Positions 48,917 through 61,900 of a DNA stretch of 64,000 bases are shown one piece after another. A program made the translations under genes and the position numbers. The notes beneath the pieces were generated by a model. It had not been told where the DNA came from. It was given only the letters and a program-made list of their open reading frames with translations, and ran no database searches. This DNA is from Paraphysoderma sedebokerense (taxonomy: Eukaryota; Blastocladiomycota; Physodermatomycetes; Physodermatales; Physodermataceae): NCBI GenBank assembly GCA_025602915.1, contig JAHLJZ010000097.1, positions 23,363 through 87,362 on the forward strand. The letters are read 5' to 3'. The stretch's first letter is position 1. Each line of letters begins with the position of its first letter.

Positions 48917-49583
48917 CTACTAGGCTTTCCGCCTTGGTTCACACTTTCATGACTTTGAAAGGTCTTGGCGAAAAAAATCTGAAAACTGGGAAATGAAATT
49001 TTTTTACGCGTTTTCTATTCGGACTATATATATATAGTAGGTTTTGTTTAGATCTTTATTACATTATTTTGTTTAGCTGGATTGAATAGTTTCTGAATAG
49101 CTTGTACAGGTATGCATGGGTTGTCGACTTATCAGTCGTGGTTTGGATTGACAGTGAGAATGAATGAAACTGGTTTGGACTTTGGAGAACTAGCGGTTCG
49201 TGGAGCAAGATTACAAGTACATCTATTCTGTATAGTCTGTGTTTGCTATACCTATTATACTCAATTTTTGAGTTTACATCCACGAACCGTGGGATGATCA
49301 GTGGTGGTTTGTGAGTGCGGATATGAGGGGTTTCGCTGGGTGTCACGTGGAAGACGGTTGCCGGAGTGTCGATCCGATCGATCCCAGTGGTGCAGCTGAG
49401 TGTGGATGACAATTTGAGGATTTGACATTTGCAGGGAGTAATCAGTAAAGGAGGTGAGTGGATGCATTCCTTGGATAAGTCGATGCGTTTGTGACACTCG
49501 CTGACTGGATTATCCCAAAGGAGTTGAACAGTTATTCACTCAATTTTCTCTATTTTCATACCCATCTGCCCGCTCCAATCTCC
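48917..49583. promoter_or_regulatory. Divergent intergenic region before the SDR gene
   Basis: About 670 bp between the integrase-like gene (-) and the SDR gene (+). It includes an alternating TA palindrome at about 49023-49038 (ACTATATATATATAGT) that could act as a TATA-like or cruciform element. No gene is supported. Confidence 0.4.
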
Positions 49584-50777
49584 ATGTCTGTCGCTATCGT
49601 CACAGGTGGTGGACGTGGACTCGGTTCCGCCCTCGTTTCCACACTTTTACAAAAAACCTCACTCAATGTCATCGCCACGGCTCGATCTCCCGACACCGCA
49701 ACCACCCATTTAAATTCCTACTTACGAACACAAAAGGTTTCTCCCCAATCCATCCAATCCCGACTTACCGTTCTTCCCTTGGATTTGTCGTCTCCGGGGA
49801 GTATCGTTGATGTATCCAAGGAAATCAGAAAACGGTATGGAGAAGGAAGCGTGAAACTGTTGGTGAATAATTCTGGGATGTTGGAACCAGAGAAAACGGT
49901 CAAAGGGTTGAGTTATGATCGGTTTTTGGAAACGGTTAAAGTGAATACGATTGGTCCCATCATGTTGGTTGGGGAATTGGTGAGAGAGAATTTGTTGAAT
50001 GTTAAGAAAGGAAGTGGGGGTGGACAAGGTGGTGCTGGTGGGTGGAAAGACGATGTTGCGGCTGTGATTGCGAATATCTCTGCCAGAACGGGGAGTATCG
50101 GTGATAACCGATTGGGTAAATTTGGCTAGTTTTTTCTTCAGATCTTTGCTGGCTTTTCTGTTTGGAATTTGGTTCTGTTTTGTTTTATTGAATTTATGTT
50201 TCCCTGTGTATTTTGTGGCTCATTTTCTATTTCCATCATCTGTGGGTTCAACAATCAAACATAGGAGGCTGGTACTCGTACCGATGCTCGAAAGCAGGTT
50301 TGAATCAAGGGACCAAGACACTTGGATTAGAGTTGGGGAGGAAGGGGATTGTGGTGGTCAGTTTACATCCTGGAACTGTGAAAACAGAGATGAGTGCCCC
50401 CTTTCAGGGCAACGTTCCCCCCGGTAAATTATTTGAAAAAGAGAAATCGGCAGGGTATGTATAACTATTGTGTATTGTGTTTTTAGGTATTGAGAATGGA
50501 ATGGCGGTGGAATTTCTTTTTTCTTTCGCCTGGGCTGGAGTTTGAGTTTCCACGCCGTTATCTTTTTGTGTTTTTTACATGACAATAGGCAAGTGATGGC
50601 AAAATAGATGGCGACTGACACTGCAGCATTTTGCGGTATTTTTTTTCATTTTTCTTCATCTGGCCTGATCTGGCTCAATGATTTTAATTTAGGCACTTGT
50701 ATGATGTGATATTGGGGCTAGGGGAGAAGGACAATGGCAAGTTTTACGATTACGCGGGCAAGGAGGTTGTGTGGTGA
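49584..50777 (+). CDS. Short-chain dehydrogenase/reductase (C-factor/sniffer-like)
   Basis: Three exons: 49584-50115, 50265-50454 and 50693-50777, giving 268 residues, the classical SDR length. It has the cofactor motif VTGGGRGLG near the N-terminus (NADP-type with a following ATARS), a D-L-S motif (LPLDLSS), LVNNSG, the active-site Ser in ISARTGSIGDN, and Tyr/Lys in YSYRCSKAGLN split from the Ser by the first intron. LHPGTVKTEM and the C-terminal YDYAGKEVVW resemble the C-factor/sniffer (carbonyl reductase-like) subgroup. It is a cytosolic NAD(P)H-dependent oxidoreductase; the substrate is unknown. Confidence 0.88.
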
Positions 50778-51248
50778 TGTGTTTGAAGGAGGGATGTGTG
50801 GAGCAGTAGGTTGAGAGTGTGTTGGTTGAGAGTGTAATCAATGGAGAGTGCGAATGAATACATACATATAGAGTATACGTGGGAGTCTGACTTGTCAGCA
50901 GTGCAAGAGTCAGTGGAGAAGGTAGATTGTGTCCCTGGGAGTGATGGAAAGTGGGAGATGGACAGCGTGAGAGTGTGACGCGAAGGGAACGAGCAGAGCG
51001 CAGACTGCAGAGGGAGTTTGCCGTTTGTTGATTGAGTTTTGCTTGTTGGCTGCTTGGTGTTTGGCGTCACTTTGTGTTTGCCGGTTGATTCATCAGTTGT
51101 GTGTTGCTTGCTGCCGGTTGCCTTTGCTTGGGTTGCATTCTGCCTACCACTGCTACTTGCTACACACTACATCCACTGCATACTACATCCACTGCCACCA
51201 CTACTACCACCACCACCACTACATCCACACTGCCTACCACCTCCCTAG
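50778..51248 (+). promoter_or_regulatory. TUP1 upstream region with (CCA)n tract
   Basis: About 470 bp between SDR and TUP1. The left part is G+T/GA-rich. The last 60 bases before the TUP1 start are a pyrimidine-rich (CCA/CTA)n run, probably 5' UTR. Two near-identical copies of CTACATCCACTGC at about 51170-51200 form a small direct repeat. Confidence 0.5.
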
Positions 51249-54200
51249 ATGGCGTCGCAGTACCCGCCTCCGCACCCACACAGACCCCCTCCCCCCTCTG
51301 GCCCTCCTCCTCCAAACCAACCCCCTCCCCCCCTCACCCCCTCCGCCGCTCAAATCCCCCAATCCATCCCCCCTCCCGGTCAAGGGCCCCCTCCCCCGCA
51401 CTCGCTCACTCCACACCCCCATCTCACCTCAAGACTCGCAGAGCTCCTCGATGCAGTCAAACAAGAAGTCGAAAATATACTCAACGACGCTCACGGTCAG
51501 AAACTACAGAGAGACGATTTGGAAATAAAGAGTACATTGTCCTTTTTCTCTACTTCTTCCTCCTTTACTGCAATGTTTGAGCTCCCGGGCGAAAACTGAA
51601 ATTATGAATGCTGCTCCGCTCCCTCCCCATCATCATCCATCAACACGCTCCCTACGTCCATCCACCCTCTTGATTACACTTTGTTTGATTCGAGATTCGG
51701 ATGCGGAGGACCACGATGATGCAGCAGCAATGACTCCAAGCACCACCCTGTTCGGTTCTCGGCGGCAGTTTGTGTACACATGATTTTTGAAAACTAACAA
51801 TGAATTTATGTGTTATCTTGTTTTTGTTGACTATTTCATTTGTGTTGACATCATTTCGTTCCTCCCTCTCGGAATCCAACGTAATGTTATATCCAATTCT
51901 TGACATCCCACCTGACCCTCAGTTCAACAACAAATCGCCGAAATGAACGACATGCAGCAACACGTATACGACTTGCAGAGAACTCATATGAGGATAAAAG
52001 CCAGGTAACCGTGTGAACGATAAATACCTTGAAACTGATCCCCGGGAGGAATACTTTGGAGACTGACTTGAATGCCACTTCTCTTTTCTTTGTTGTCCGT
52101 GTCCCCATGTTCGCTTGTGACCTCTCCTACTCAGTTACGATGACGAAATCCGTGCCTTACAGTCAGAGTTAAGCCGTTACCGGTCGTCAAACCCGAACGC
52201 ACCCCCTCCACAAACTCCCACCAGCGCACATCCGCCTCCACCTTCTTTGCCAGCTCCTAATATGAGTCAATCCATGTTTGCAAACTCTAATTTGCCGCAA
52301 GGTAGCCTTTGTTTTCCTATCAAGTTTAAATTTTGACCTAGAAAAAGTTGGATGACAATTCCTCTATTTGCTATTGAAAAGGTTCAATGATGGGAGGTCC
52401 ACCAAAGCGAGGGAGACCGGAGGATGCGATGAATCCGTACGCTGGCGGACAACCTCAAGGGAGGCCGGGTCCAAATTCGATGCCTCCAAATGGACCTCCA
52501 CCTCCTCATTCTCAGCACCAACGTCCTCCTCCATCTTCCATGTCCCATCCTCATCCCCCTCCATACGGACATCCGTCTCAACATGCACAACAGCAGCAGC
52601 ATCCACACCAGCGATATCCCAACCAAGGACCCGTTCCATCGGGACCAGGCCATCAGCAAATGCCTCCTCAACAGTCTCGAATGGGTCCTGGCGGTCCCCC
52701 TCCCGGTCCGGGAGGTCCACCACCACATCATATGCAACCCTCTACCCCCATGAGTCAAAATCCAACTCAATCAGTATCGTACCAATCCGGAAACGGCGCG
52801 GTATCTCAACCGATTGAAGTGTTGGGTTTGGTGGTCGATAATTTGGATCATATCCCTTCTGGATACAAAAAAGAAGGATCTTCGTGGTTTGCTGTGTATG
52901 TCAATCATTTATGTCATATTAGGGTTCTCCCACAAAAGCACCCGTCTCACTGTTTCTATCCCACCTTTAGCTATAACCCTAGTATTCCCCGTGAACTCAA
53001 CGTGGATCTGGCACACAATCTTAAGCACGCTTCGGTTGTCTGCTCTGTTAAATTTTCCCCAGATGGTCAATATGTCGCCACTGGATGCAATCGATGTGCG
53101 GTAGTATGGTCCGTCCAGACTGGAGCCAAGGTGGCCACGTTGAATGACATGACTGATAAAGACGGCGACTTTTATATTCGAACTGTTTGCTTCACACCAG
53201 ATAGTAAATTGCTGGCAACCGGTGGTGAAGTAATTGTGGTACGTATCGGCGTCATAAGTTGATGTTCACTCTCTGTTGAATTGGACCCAGAGTAACGCCG
53301 TTCGACCAAATGATTGTTCTAGTTATGGGATTACACCACTTCAACAGCCATACGAACATTTATGGGGCACGAATCAGACATCTATTCTATTGATTTCTCA
53401 CTCAACGGACGATACCTTGTCTCTGGTTCCGGGGACCGAACAGCCCGAGTATGGGATGTAGAATCCGGAGAATGTTTATTTAAATTTGATCACAACGAAT
53501 ACGCCAAAGTGGACGCCGGTGTCACCAGTGTTTGCTTCCATCCTGATTCGAGGGTACTCGTCACAGGCAGTCTGGACAAAATTGTTCGAGTATTTGACGT
53601 CGTTACCGGAAAGTTGTTGGAGAGATTGGAAGGCCATAAAGATAGTGTTTATAGTGTCGTGTTTAGTCCTGATGGTATGGTTTGAGTTTTGTTGCAAGTG
53701 GCGAATAGCATACAATCGTCGTTAACCAATCCTGTCTGCGGACTGTAGGTAAACAAATTGCCTCCGGATCTCTCGACAAGACTGTCAGAATTTGGGACGT
53801 TGCTAATTACTTGCCGGACAATAACAGTAATAATTTGATTATTGACAGGAAGAGTAGCTGCAGAATGGTTCTCAAAGGACATAAGGTTCGTTTCCTCAAT
53901 AGAATTTATTGGTCATGTAATGGTCGAGTTAATTTCTCGTGTGATTTATTTTTTCGAATGCAGGATTTTGTTCTCTCTGTTGCGTTTTCTCCTGATGGAC
54001 TGTGGATCGTATCAGGATCCAAAGATCGAGGCGTACAATTTTGGGATGCACGAACAGGTCAAACTCAGTTTGTATTGCAAGGACATCGAAACAGTGGTAT
54101 GTTTTCCAATTCAGTTTTCATTCTGTTTCGTGCTCAATTAAGTGTGGGACAATATTTTAATAATTTTCGTTATAGTTATTTCTGTCTCAATATCACCACA

Positions 54201-54741
54201 ACACATGTACTTTGCTACCGGGTCTGGTGATCAAAAAGCACGAATCTGGAAGTATACTTCTATCCACCAACAAGCAATTGAACATCATCCTCCACCACAA
54301 TCCACCCACCCAGCCCAAATCACCTCTTCTAATCAAAACCATCAATACACCAACGGAAACGACAAAACCAAATCTCCAACCGAGAAAATCTCCCCAATCT
54401 CCGCGGGACGCGCATCTAGCAAATCACCGAGTGACGCTTCTGCCCCTAGACAATCGTCTCCGGCTGCTAACCCGGTTTCAGGTTCAGCTTCGGTATCCTC
54501 GGCGTCCACGTCGAACCAAATCTCAAACCTCACGACACCGGCTCAAGATGACGCTGAAAAGGATAAAGAAGATGGAGAATTGAGTAAACTCGAGAGTATG
54601 AATGACGAGTTACAGAGTACCGTATCCAACAAGAGCAATGAAATCGATAATGAAGTAAGCTCCAAGGGAAGCGGAAATGGTAATGGGGGTGAAGCCGAAG
54701 AAGAAGGTGAAGAAACTGAAGATGTCGTGATGGAGGGTTAA
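51249..54741 (+). CDS. TUP1: Transcriptional corepressor TUP1
   Basis: Nine exons: 51249-51531, 51923-52004, 52135-52301, 52382-52895, 52971-53238, 53323-53674, 53749-53885, 53964-54096 and 54176-54741, giving 833 residues. A Pro-rich start is followed by the tetramerisation helix ([17 protein letters not shown], then [18 protein letters not shown]), a long Pro/Gln/His/Gly linker and seven WD40 blades. The blade entry is [18 protein letters not shown]; later motifs include [50 protein letters not shown] and [15 protein letters not shown]1 with CYC8/SSN6 represses many fungal genes through sequence-specific factors and histone tails. The C-terminus has an added about 170-residue Ser/Gln-rich tail ending in an acidic run ([11 protein letters not shown]), not present in yeast TUP1. 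The linker coding at 51280-51420 and 52440-52740 is highly repetitive. Confidence 0.95.
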
Positions 54742-55925
54742 AAACAAGTTCAAATGTGGTGTTTATTTAGTTTTCAAGTTACCGTTTGTTTCTAGTATTT
54801 TATAGTCCATCATAGTGAATTTCTTTTGGTTTTTTTACTTTGTTGCTTTGGGTTTTATTATTCAGATATTCAGATTTTATTAAATCTATTCATCTATTGT
54901 TGGAGTGACATATACCTTAACCCCGAAAAATGCAATACGGAAACGAAGAATCAAACTGGTAACATAGGCAGTGATAACATATGGTTCGGTAGTTCAACCT
55001 TGGAAACGTAAAACGCAATGGAGATTGGAAACTTATTTGGTCTTTCTCCATTCTCAACCTTGTTCGGTGTTTGTAGTTTGTTAATTTGTTTTATATCAAT
55101 ACGTAGAAGTTCCTTGTCTTCCTTTTCTTCTTTTTTTTTTTTCCTACTAGTTTTTCTTTGACTCCGCTTTACGGTGTGTGGTATCTTTCTGATATGGTTG
55201 GTGGTGAAAGGTGGTTGTGTGTTTTGGTTGTTTTTTGTTTGTGTTGTTTTGTTTGTTATTGGCGAGAAATGATAAAGATAAAAATTATAGTTGTGCATGA
55301 ATTGGTAATTTCGTTTAGAAAAAGATTGAAAAGGGATGGTTGCCACTTTTGGAATTTTTTTAATTATGACATTGACAAGAATTTGCAATACCGGGATGTA
55401 TGTATCCTGAGTGATGAATACCCTCGGATGAGAAACGAGAATCAATAAGTGGATAGATCCACAGTACACAGAAGGCAATGACTAATTTATCATTCTTCAT
55501 TAATCACGTAAGACTTGCAACATGGTAATATCCGAAAGGACAGAAAACACATGACACATTTATTAAAAAAAATTTGAAAGGATTTGGTCCGCCCTGATTC
55601 CTGAATCCGTAGCCAGTAGCCACGGCCCGGCCGACCCGACGCGAAAAGAAAAGAAAAAATTTTGAACGGTTTTTTGATTTTTTTAAAAATATTTTTTTGC
55701 AATTGAAGTCTGGACTAGTCTGGATATGAAAGCTGCAAAATAAGTAAGTATACACATGTGTTATTTACTACCGGACACCGACTACCGAATACTGAGGACC
55801 GACTAAACCGAAATCAAGATAAACCGAAAAACGAGTATTCTGACGCGGTGCAAGAAACAGCTACCGTTACCAGTTATCCAGTTTTTATTCAACCATTCCA
55901 ACGACCCAATTATTCGTTTTCAACA
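54742..55925. other. Intergenic region between TUP1 and receptor B
   Basis: About 1.18 kb, T-rich on the plus strand with poly-A/T runs. Frames on both strands (for example 54951-55478 minus) are low complexity and have no domains. It must contain the receptor B promoter. A small G+C-rich island (GGCCCGGCCGACCCGACGCG, about 55626-55645) stands out. Confidence 0.4.
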
Positions 55926-58900
55926 ATGAATTCAATACTATTATTTATTATTTTACTCGTTTACTGTTCCTTCTTTACACCCGTTACCACGACCCCGGTT
56001 TTATCCGGCGTGACTACACCATGGTACCTCAAAACTCGATACACAATCCCCGCAGTCTCAAATACTAGTACCCTCGTTGACGTCGTCAATAATTCGACGC
56101 ATTTGTTTGTTCTTGATGATTGGTTTAGATTGTATTTTTTTAAGATATTGACACAAGGACAGACAGGACAGACAGGACAGTTGGAGTTGGTGGGGCAGTA
56201 CGATATCGCGGGATGGATTGGGGATGATGTTTGTTGTGGGAATTGGTTTACCTCGAGAAATGATAAAGTTGCGGTGTTGAGTTATAACCCTTTTAATGAT
56301 TGTTTATATTTAACGTAAGTCTATTCACCAAATTTTTTTTCTTTTGGGTTATTACTATGATTATTACTGAGATTTTCTTTCGCGTTTTTTTAGAAAATAT
56401 ACACCGGTTGGAAGTCTACGGTTGGAAGTGTTTCAGTTTCAGGTACCGTATACCGGTGTGATTCGCTATAATGGGTACGACTGGGGTTGGTGGGGTGTAC
56501 CTTATTATCAAGTCGCTTATAGCAACCCGTAAGTTTATCATTCATGTTTTTGAACTGGTTAACGTTGTTTGAGTCGTTTTTGGAAATGATGAAATGATGG
56601 ATTACACTGACTTACCCCGACTTTGGGGAATATGATTTCGTAGTCGTTTGTTGGTGCAGATAGAACCCAGAGACATGTTTTTCGCTCATTACAATGAACC
56701 AACGGAAACGTCGCCGCAAAATGGATTTTTTATCGGTAGAATGAACCATGATTTTTCGCATTACGCCGAAGTATTCCGAACGGATGAACAAGCGGTTTAT
56801 ATCGAATTTAAATGTAGATGGGGTCAATATATCTGTGTTTGGACTGATTCTCAGAAAATATACGTTTACGAACCGTTGTATTTGACTTTAATCGAAACTG
56901 TTTCCGCTCCGAGTATTTCCACCGCGTTCAGTTTTGACCCAAAAATCGTTCGACACGCCAATGATGTTCGATTTTATGGTGCTCGAAAACCAACCGATTG
57001 GAAGACATTCTCAGTCGGTAAATTTGATTCCACGTATTCAGTATTAGCGGCGGCTGAGTTACCGTATATTTTTGAGTTTCCTTATAATGGGACAAATTAC
57101 GATATGAAAAGTACTTTGGCCGGTCGTTTAATCGTTGGAATGACGACAAATGCTTCCGTTGGACTTGGGGATACAGATATCGTTGTAGCCAGATTTGACG
57201 GCGATTTGAAATTGAACTCGAGATTGATGTTTTCAACTGTCAAGCAAGATAATCTTTCTGCTATTGCTGTCCAGAATGAAGCTGATTTAATCTTAATCGG
57301 GACCACGGACGGCAACGTTTCCGACCCGTTACAAACTGACCAACAAAGACAATTGTTCCTTTCTTATTATGCTTATTTGGTTATTACAAACGTTACGTCG
57401 TCAAAGCCGAATGGTGTGGTTTGGGGGGACGTGATAGAGATTTCGTTTGAATCGTTACCCGTTGAAGCATTCTCGGCGTACCCATTGGTAACGTTTCATG
57501 AACAAGCTTGTACGGATGTTTCTTGGACTGGACAAAAATTGCTAGCCACCATTCCATCCGGTGTCGGAGGTAACATTTTGGATGTTTTCTTCATGATTTA
57601 TAGCAATGTTACTAATCAACCACATTTATAGGGCCTTACATTCTTTTTGTTGATTTTCAACACCTACAGTACAGTAATGACTCTTCGAGCACCATTTTCT
57701 GGTTATCTTATGTTCCTGTGATTCGGGATATACAACCAACAGAAGGTCCATCTGGTAAGTTAAAAACCACTTGAACGAATACTGTTGCGTCTGATACTGA
57801 TTTTTGTTTTCTCCAGTCGGATTTGAAATTATCATTCAAGCAGATTACCTTGGAACTCCGGAGATAGATCCACTAGAAGTCACCATTGGTAAAACTAAAT
57901 GTTTGAATATAGTTCAATTGAACGAAACAACTATTAGCTGCAATGTCCCACAAGGTTGAGAAAGTTTCTGCTCCGTCGAACGCAAAGGGATTGTTAACTA
58001 ATTATTCTTCTAACCTTATGAAGGCGTCGGGCGTAATCATGGGGTAACGATATCATTAGGCCCAACATCGAACAGTACAGAGCCGTTCGTTGTCTCTTAT
58101 GAACCTCCAACTGTGTTTGATATTATGCCAATAAACGGCAGTACAAAAGGCGAAAATACAATTGAAATCATGTAAGTCTGAGATTTAATCGGCGTTATTT
58201 TTTGTCGTACACGTTGACTAAACAGGTAATGGATAGGGGCAAAAATTTCGGATTTTGCCAATCTTCCCCATGCGATTCGAGTCAACATAATGTTACCGTT
58301 CAGATTGGAAGTCAACCATGCAGCTCCGTATTACTGTACAACGACAGTTATGTGACTTGTACCGCACCATTGGGAAGTGGAGCGAATCAAACCGTCAGTG
58401 TTGTAGTTGCAGGCCAGATTAGCATGGACGCTGTAAGATATTCTTACAATCCACCTGAAATCACTTCCATTCTTCCGCCTTTTCTCGTTTCTGCTAACCC
58501 TGTATGTATATTCTGTCTTTTTCCCCAATGTACGGAGCTATATTCATTGTTTTCTCTCATAGACTGTCTTCATTGACGGAGCGAATTTTGGGAATTCTTC
58601 AGATACACGTTCGGTGATATTCACTGATACAAGTAGTGCGCGAAAATAACACATGTCCTTCTCTCATATGGTTATCACAAGAAAGATTGCGATGGTAACA
58701 TCATCCATATTGGTTGCATTTGAGTTTTGATTTTGACCTTTGTTGGCATCTACAGTAATTTTAGCACGACCAGTCTACCGCTTCTGTCAACTTTTAACAT
58801 TTCAGTTATTGTCACTGCTCAAAGTAGCCTGCCATCCTCTACTGCGCAGTTTTTCACTTTTACGCCCAATAAGAACCCGATTGCTATGCCTTACAATACT

Positions 58901-61900
58901 ACGACCTACGAAGATCAGTTTATCACAATTGAGTTGACAGCCACCGACCCTGATGTCGGGGATACCATTCAATTATTTATTGTGTCGATGCCAAGTAATG
59001 GCACTTTGTACCAGGTTACTTCAACCGACACCAAAGGGGCGTTAGTCAATACAACATTTGGTCGTGTCGCGCTCACAAATTCTCAGAATAAGATTATGTA
59101 TACTCCAGACCAAGATTTTTTTGGCATTGACTCGTTCAATTTCATAGCCCAAGATAGTCAAAACGCAGACTCGTTGACCCAGACAGCTACTATAACCCTC
59201 CTACCACTGGATGATCCCCCCAAGGTCCAAAATATGGTTGTCATGCTTGACGAGGACACCAATACTTCGTTCGTCCTTCCAGTGGTTGACCCTGACACCC
59301 CTGGTTTAACTTCAAGCATTCAGTTGACAATATTATCCCTCCCGAGTAAAGGAAACTTATATATTCAGAATACGGCTAATCAAACCTTTGATTTGATTGA
59401 AGCTATTCCATATGTGTTGGAGGTGAGCAATCGAACTGTGATGTTCAGTCCAAACGTTAATGCATTCGGCAACCCATATACCACATTTACCTTTAAGGCT
59501 AATGATGGAACTTCGGACTCAATAATCAATGCAACCGTAACGCTAGTGGTCAATCCTGTGAATGGTATGTATGATATTGTCTGTGACGTTTGTCTTGAGA
59601 TAACGGGGACTAAATTCTTTGATTCAGATGCTCCAATCTTCAATACAACTTTGGTTCAAAATCTCACCGTATACGAAGATACCGATGTGATTATACCGCT
59701 TGATATCACTGATGTCGATATTTCAGATACATTGGTTGTTAAGATTACCAATATTCGCCTTAATGGAACTCTATTCCGGGTCGATAGGTCAACTGGCTCA
59801 CGCACTTCGCAGACGGTTGGAGAAGGAAGTGAAATACCCGGACCGCCATACCAATTATATTTCGTCCCGGCCCGTAATTATTACACGCGATCCTCAGATC
59901 TTGATCAGAGGTTTAATGTTACCTACAGCGATGGCAAAGTAACTTTCTCCAAAAGCATCGAGTTTGCAGTACTTCCAGTAAACGATCCACCCTCCTTGGT
60001 TTGCACCAGCAACGTATTATTGCCTTCAGATGTGTTGGTTGGGATTAGCTCCTTCCATTTTATTCAATTACAGGCTTCTGATGTAGATGATTTGAATCTG
60101 GAGTATCATCTACTTGCTGCCCCAGAGAAAGGTTACCTTAACGCTAGTGTCCCACTAACGTCTGGCAGTATATTCACGACAACCAATCTTACATTCTATC
60201 CTAATGACACTGGAGGGGCGTATCCTTACGGAAATTTCACAGTCTTCGCAAAAGACAAAAATGGGGGAATTTCAAACCATTGTACCTTCTCGTTTCGATT
60301 CAGTTGTCCGCCAGGTGAGCTAGAAGAAACTATATTTTAAAGGGCTAATAGTCGCTAATATATAAATTGCCTTAACTAGCAAAATATAATAATATCTACA
60401 GTAATGGTACCGGCCCCATTTGTGCAGCTTGCTTAGACGGTGAGTAATTGTAGCGACGGTGTTCTATATGCGTAATACATTCCTTGATCATGCTGATTTA
60501 CAACATTCATTTCAATTCAATGCTCCATAGGCGCCGACTGCAGGTGTGATTCTTATATTTTTTTCCCGCTTTAGTTATCTATGTCCTAATTGATTCATTA
60601 ATAGCCAAGATGGAAGTATCCCACCGAGACCTCGCTATGGTTACTGGCAGAGTAGCATTTCCACTTTCCTTCCATGCTTCCCAGCCGAAGCATGCACAGG
60701 TGGAGAGAATCGTTGCGCGACCGGATACTCCGGCGATCGTGAGTATATTGCGAGCCTTTCCATTTCGTTCGTTCAATCATTAACTACCATTATTTGAAGG
60801 GTGTGGATCGTGTGCAAACAAATATTATCGGCTAAATAATGCGTGCAATCCATGCCCTGATGATCGTACCACTCGAATAGTGGTCATTGTGATTTGCTTA
60901 TTGATCGGTACCTTAATGATGTTCGGCGTGATGAGACTTGTTGGGAAAGGTCCTAAGTATGTAGATAATTGCGAGATCTCATCAGTTCAATTACTGACAA
61001 TTTTTAACAGTTACGGTCTTGCGAACATTTTAATTAACTTCATACAGTATATTCTTATATTGAGAGAGCTACGATTGAACTGGTTGGTTCTCAGATTACC
61101 TGAGAAGGGTTGACATTCTCTAACTATCTCATTTCCCAGGCCACCAGAGTTTCACATTATATTAAACGCGATTTCATTCATAAACTTTAACATTGAATTA
61201 ACAAGCCCGGAGTGTCTCTTAGAAACCGATTTGAACTATGGAATGAAAATGAAGTTAACGTTGGCAATTCCAATTGTCCTTGCTGCTGACCTATTTCTCT
61301 TCCGACTCATCGGTGTAATGTATTCTAATATCAAGAAATGCTTTGGCCAACCTGCTGGGAGTCTTGTTATTCGAAAATCAAACGACCCAAAGAAAACTAG
61401 TGCGTTTTTGGTCGCTGTTCGCGTCTACAACTCTTTACTTTCGATTGTTTTCGCAACCGTCACGACGAAGGCCCTAGGGTAAATAGTTTATTTAATACTT
61501 TTCTAACTTCTAAACTAATTTTAGAACTACTAGTCTGTTTGATTGTACTCTCGAGGACGATGGATTCTACTACCTTGATGCAGACAATTCGGTCAAATGC
61601 TATACCGACGATTGGTACAAAGAAGTTCCTTACGCTATAGCGGGAATTATGGTTTATGTCGTCGGAATTCCGCTTTACTTTTCAATTATGCTATATCTAT
61701 TATATCAAAAAAAGAATGACGGTCTGAAGTGGAAGAATGCTAAAAAAGTTGTATCCAACGTCATGGATTATGATCGTATCTATAAGGAGGAACAACAGAC
61801 ATTCGTCGTTGTTCAACTGTTCCAGAAGTTATCTCTCATTGTCATTAGCATGTTTTTCACACGGTAACCTACATACATCTAGTTCCACATTTTTGGAAGG

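Noticed and set aside
52364-52817. Overlapping long frames in the TUP1 linker on both strands
   Set aside because: Low-complexity Pro/Gln/His coding produces open shadows; only the plus frame joins the WD40 exons in phase.
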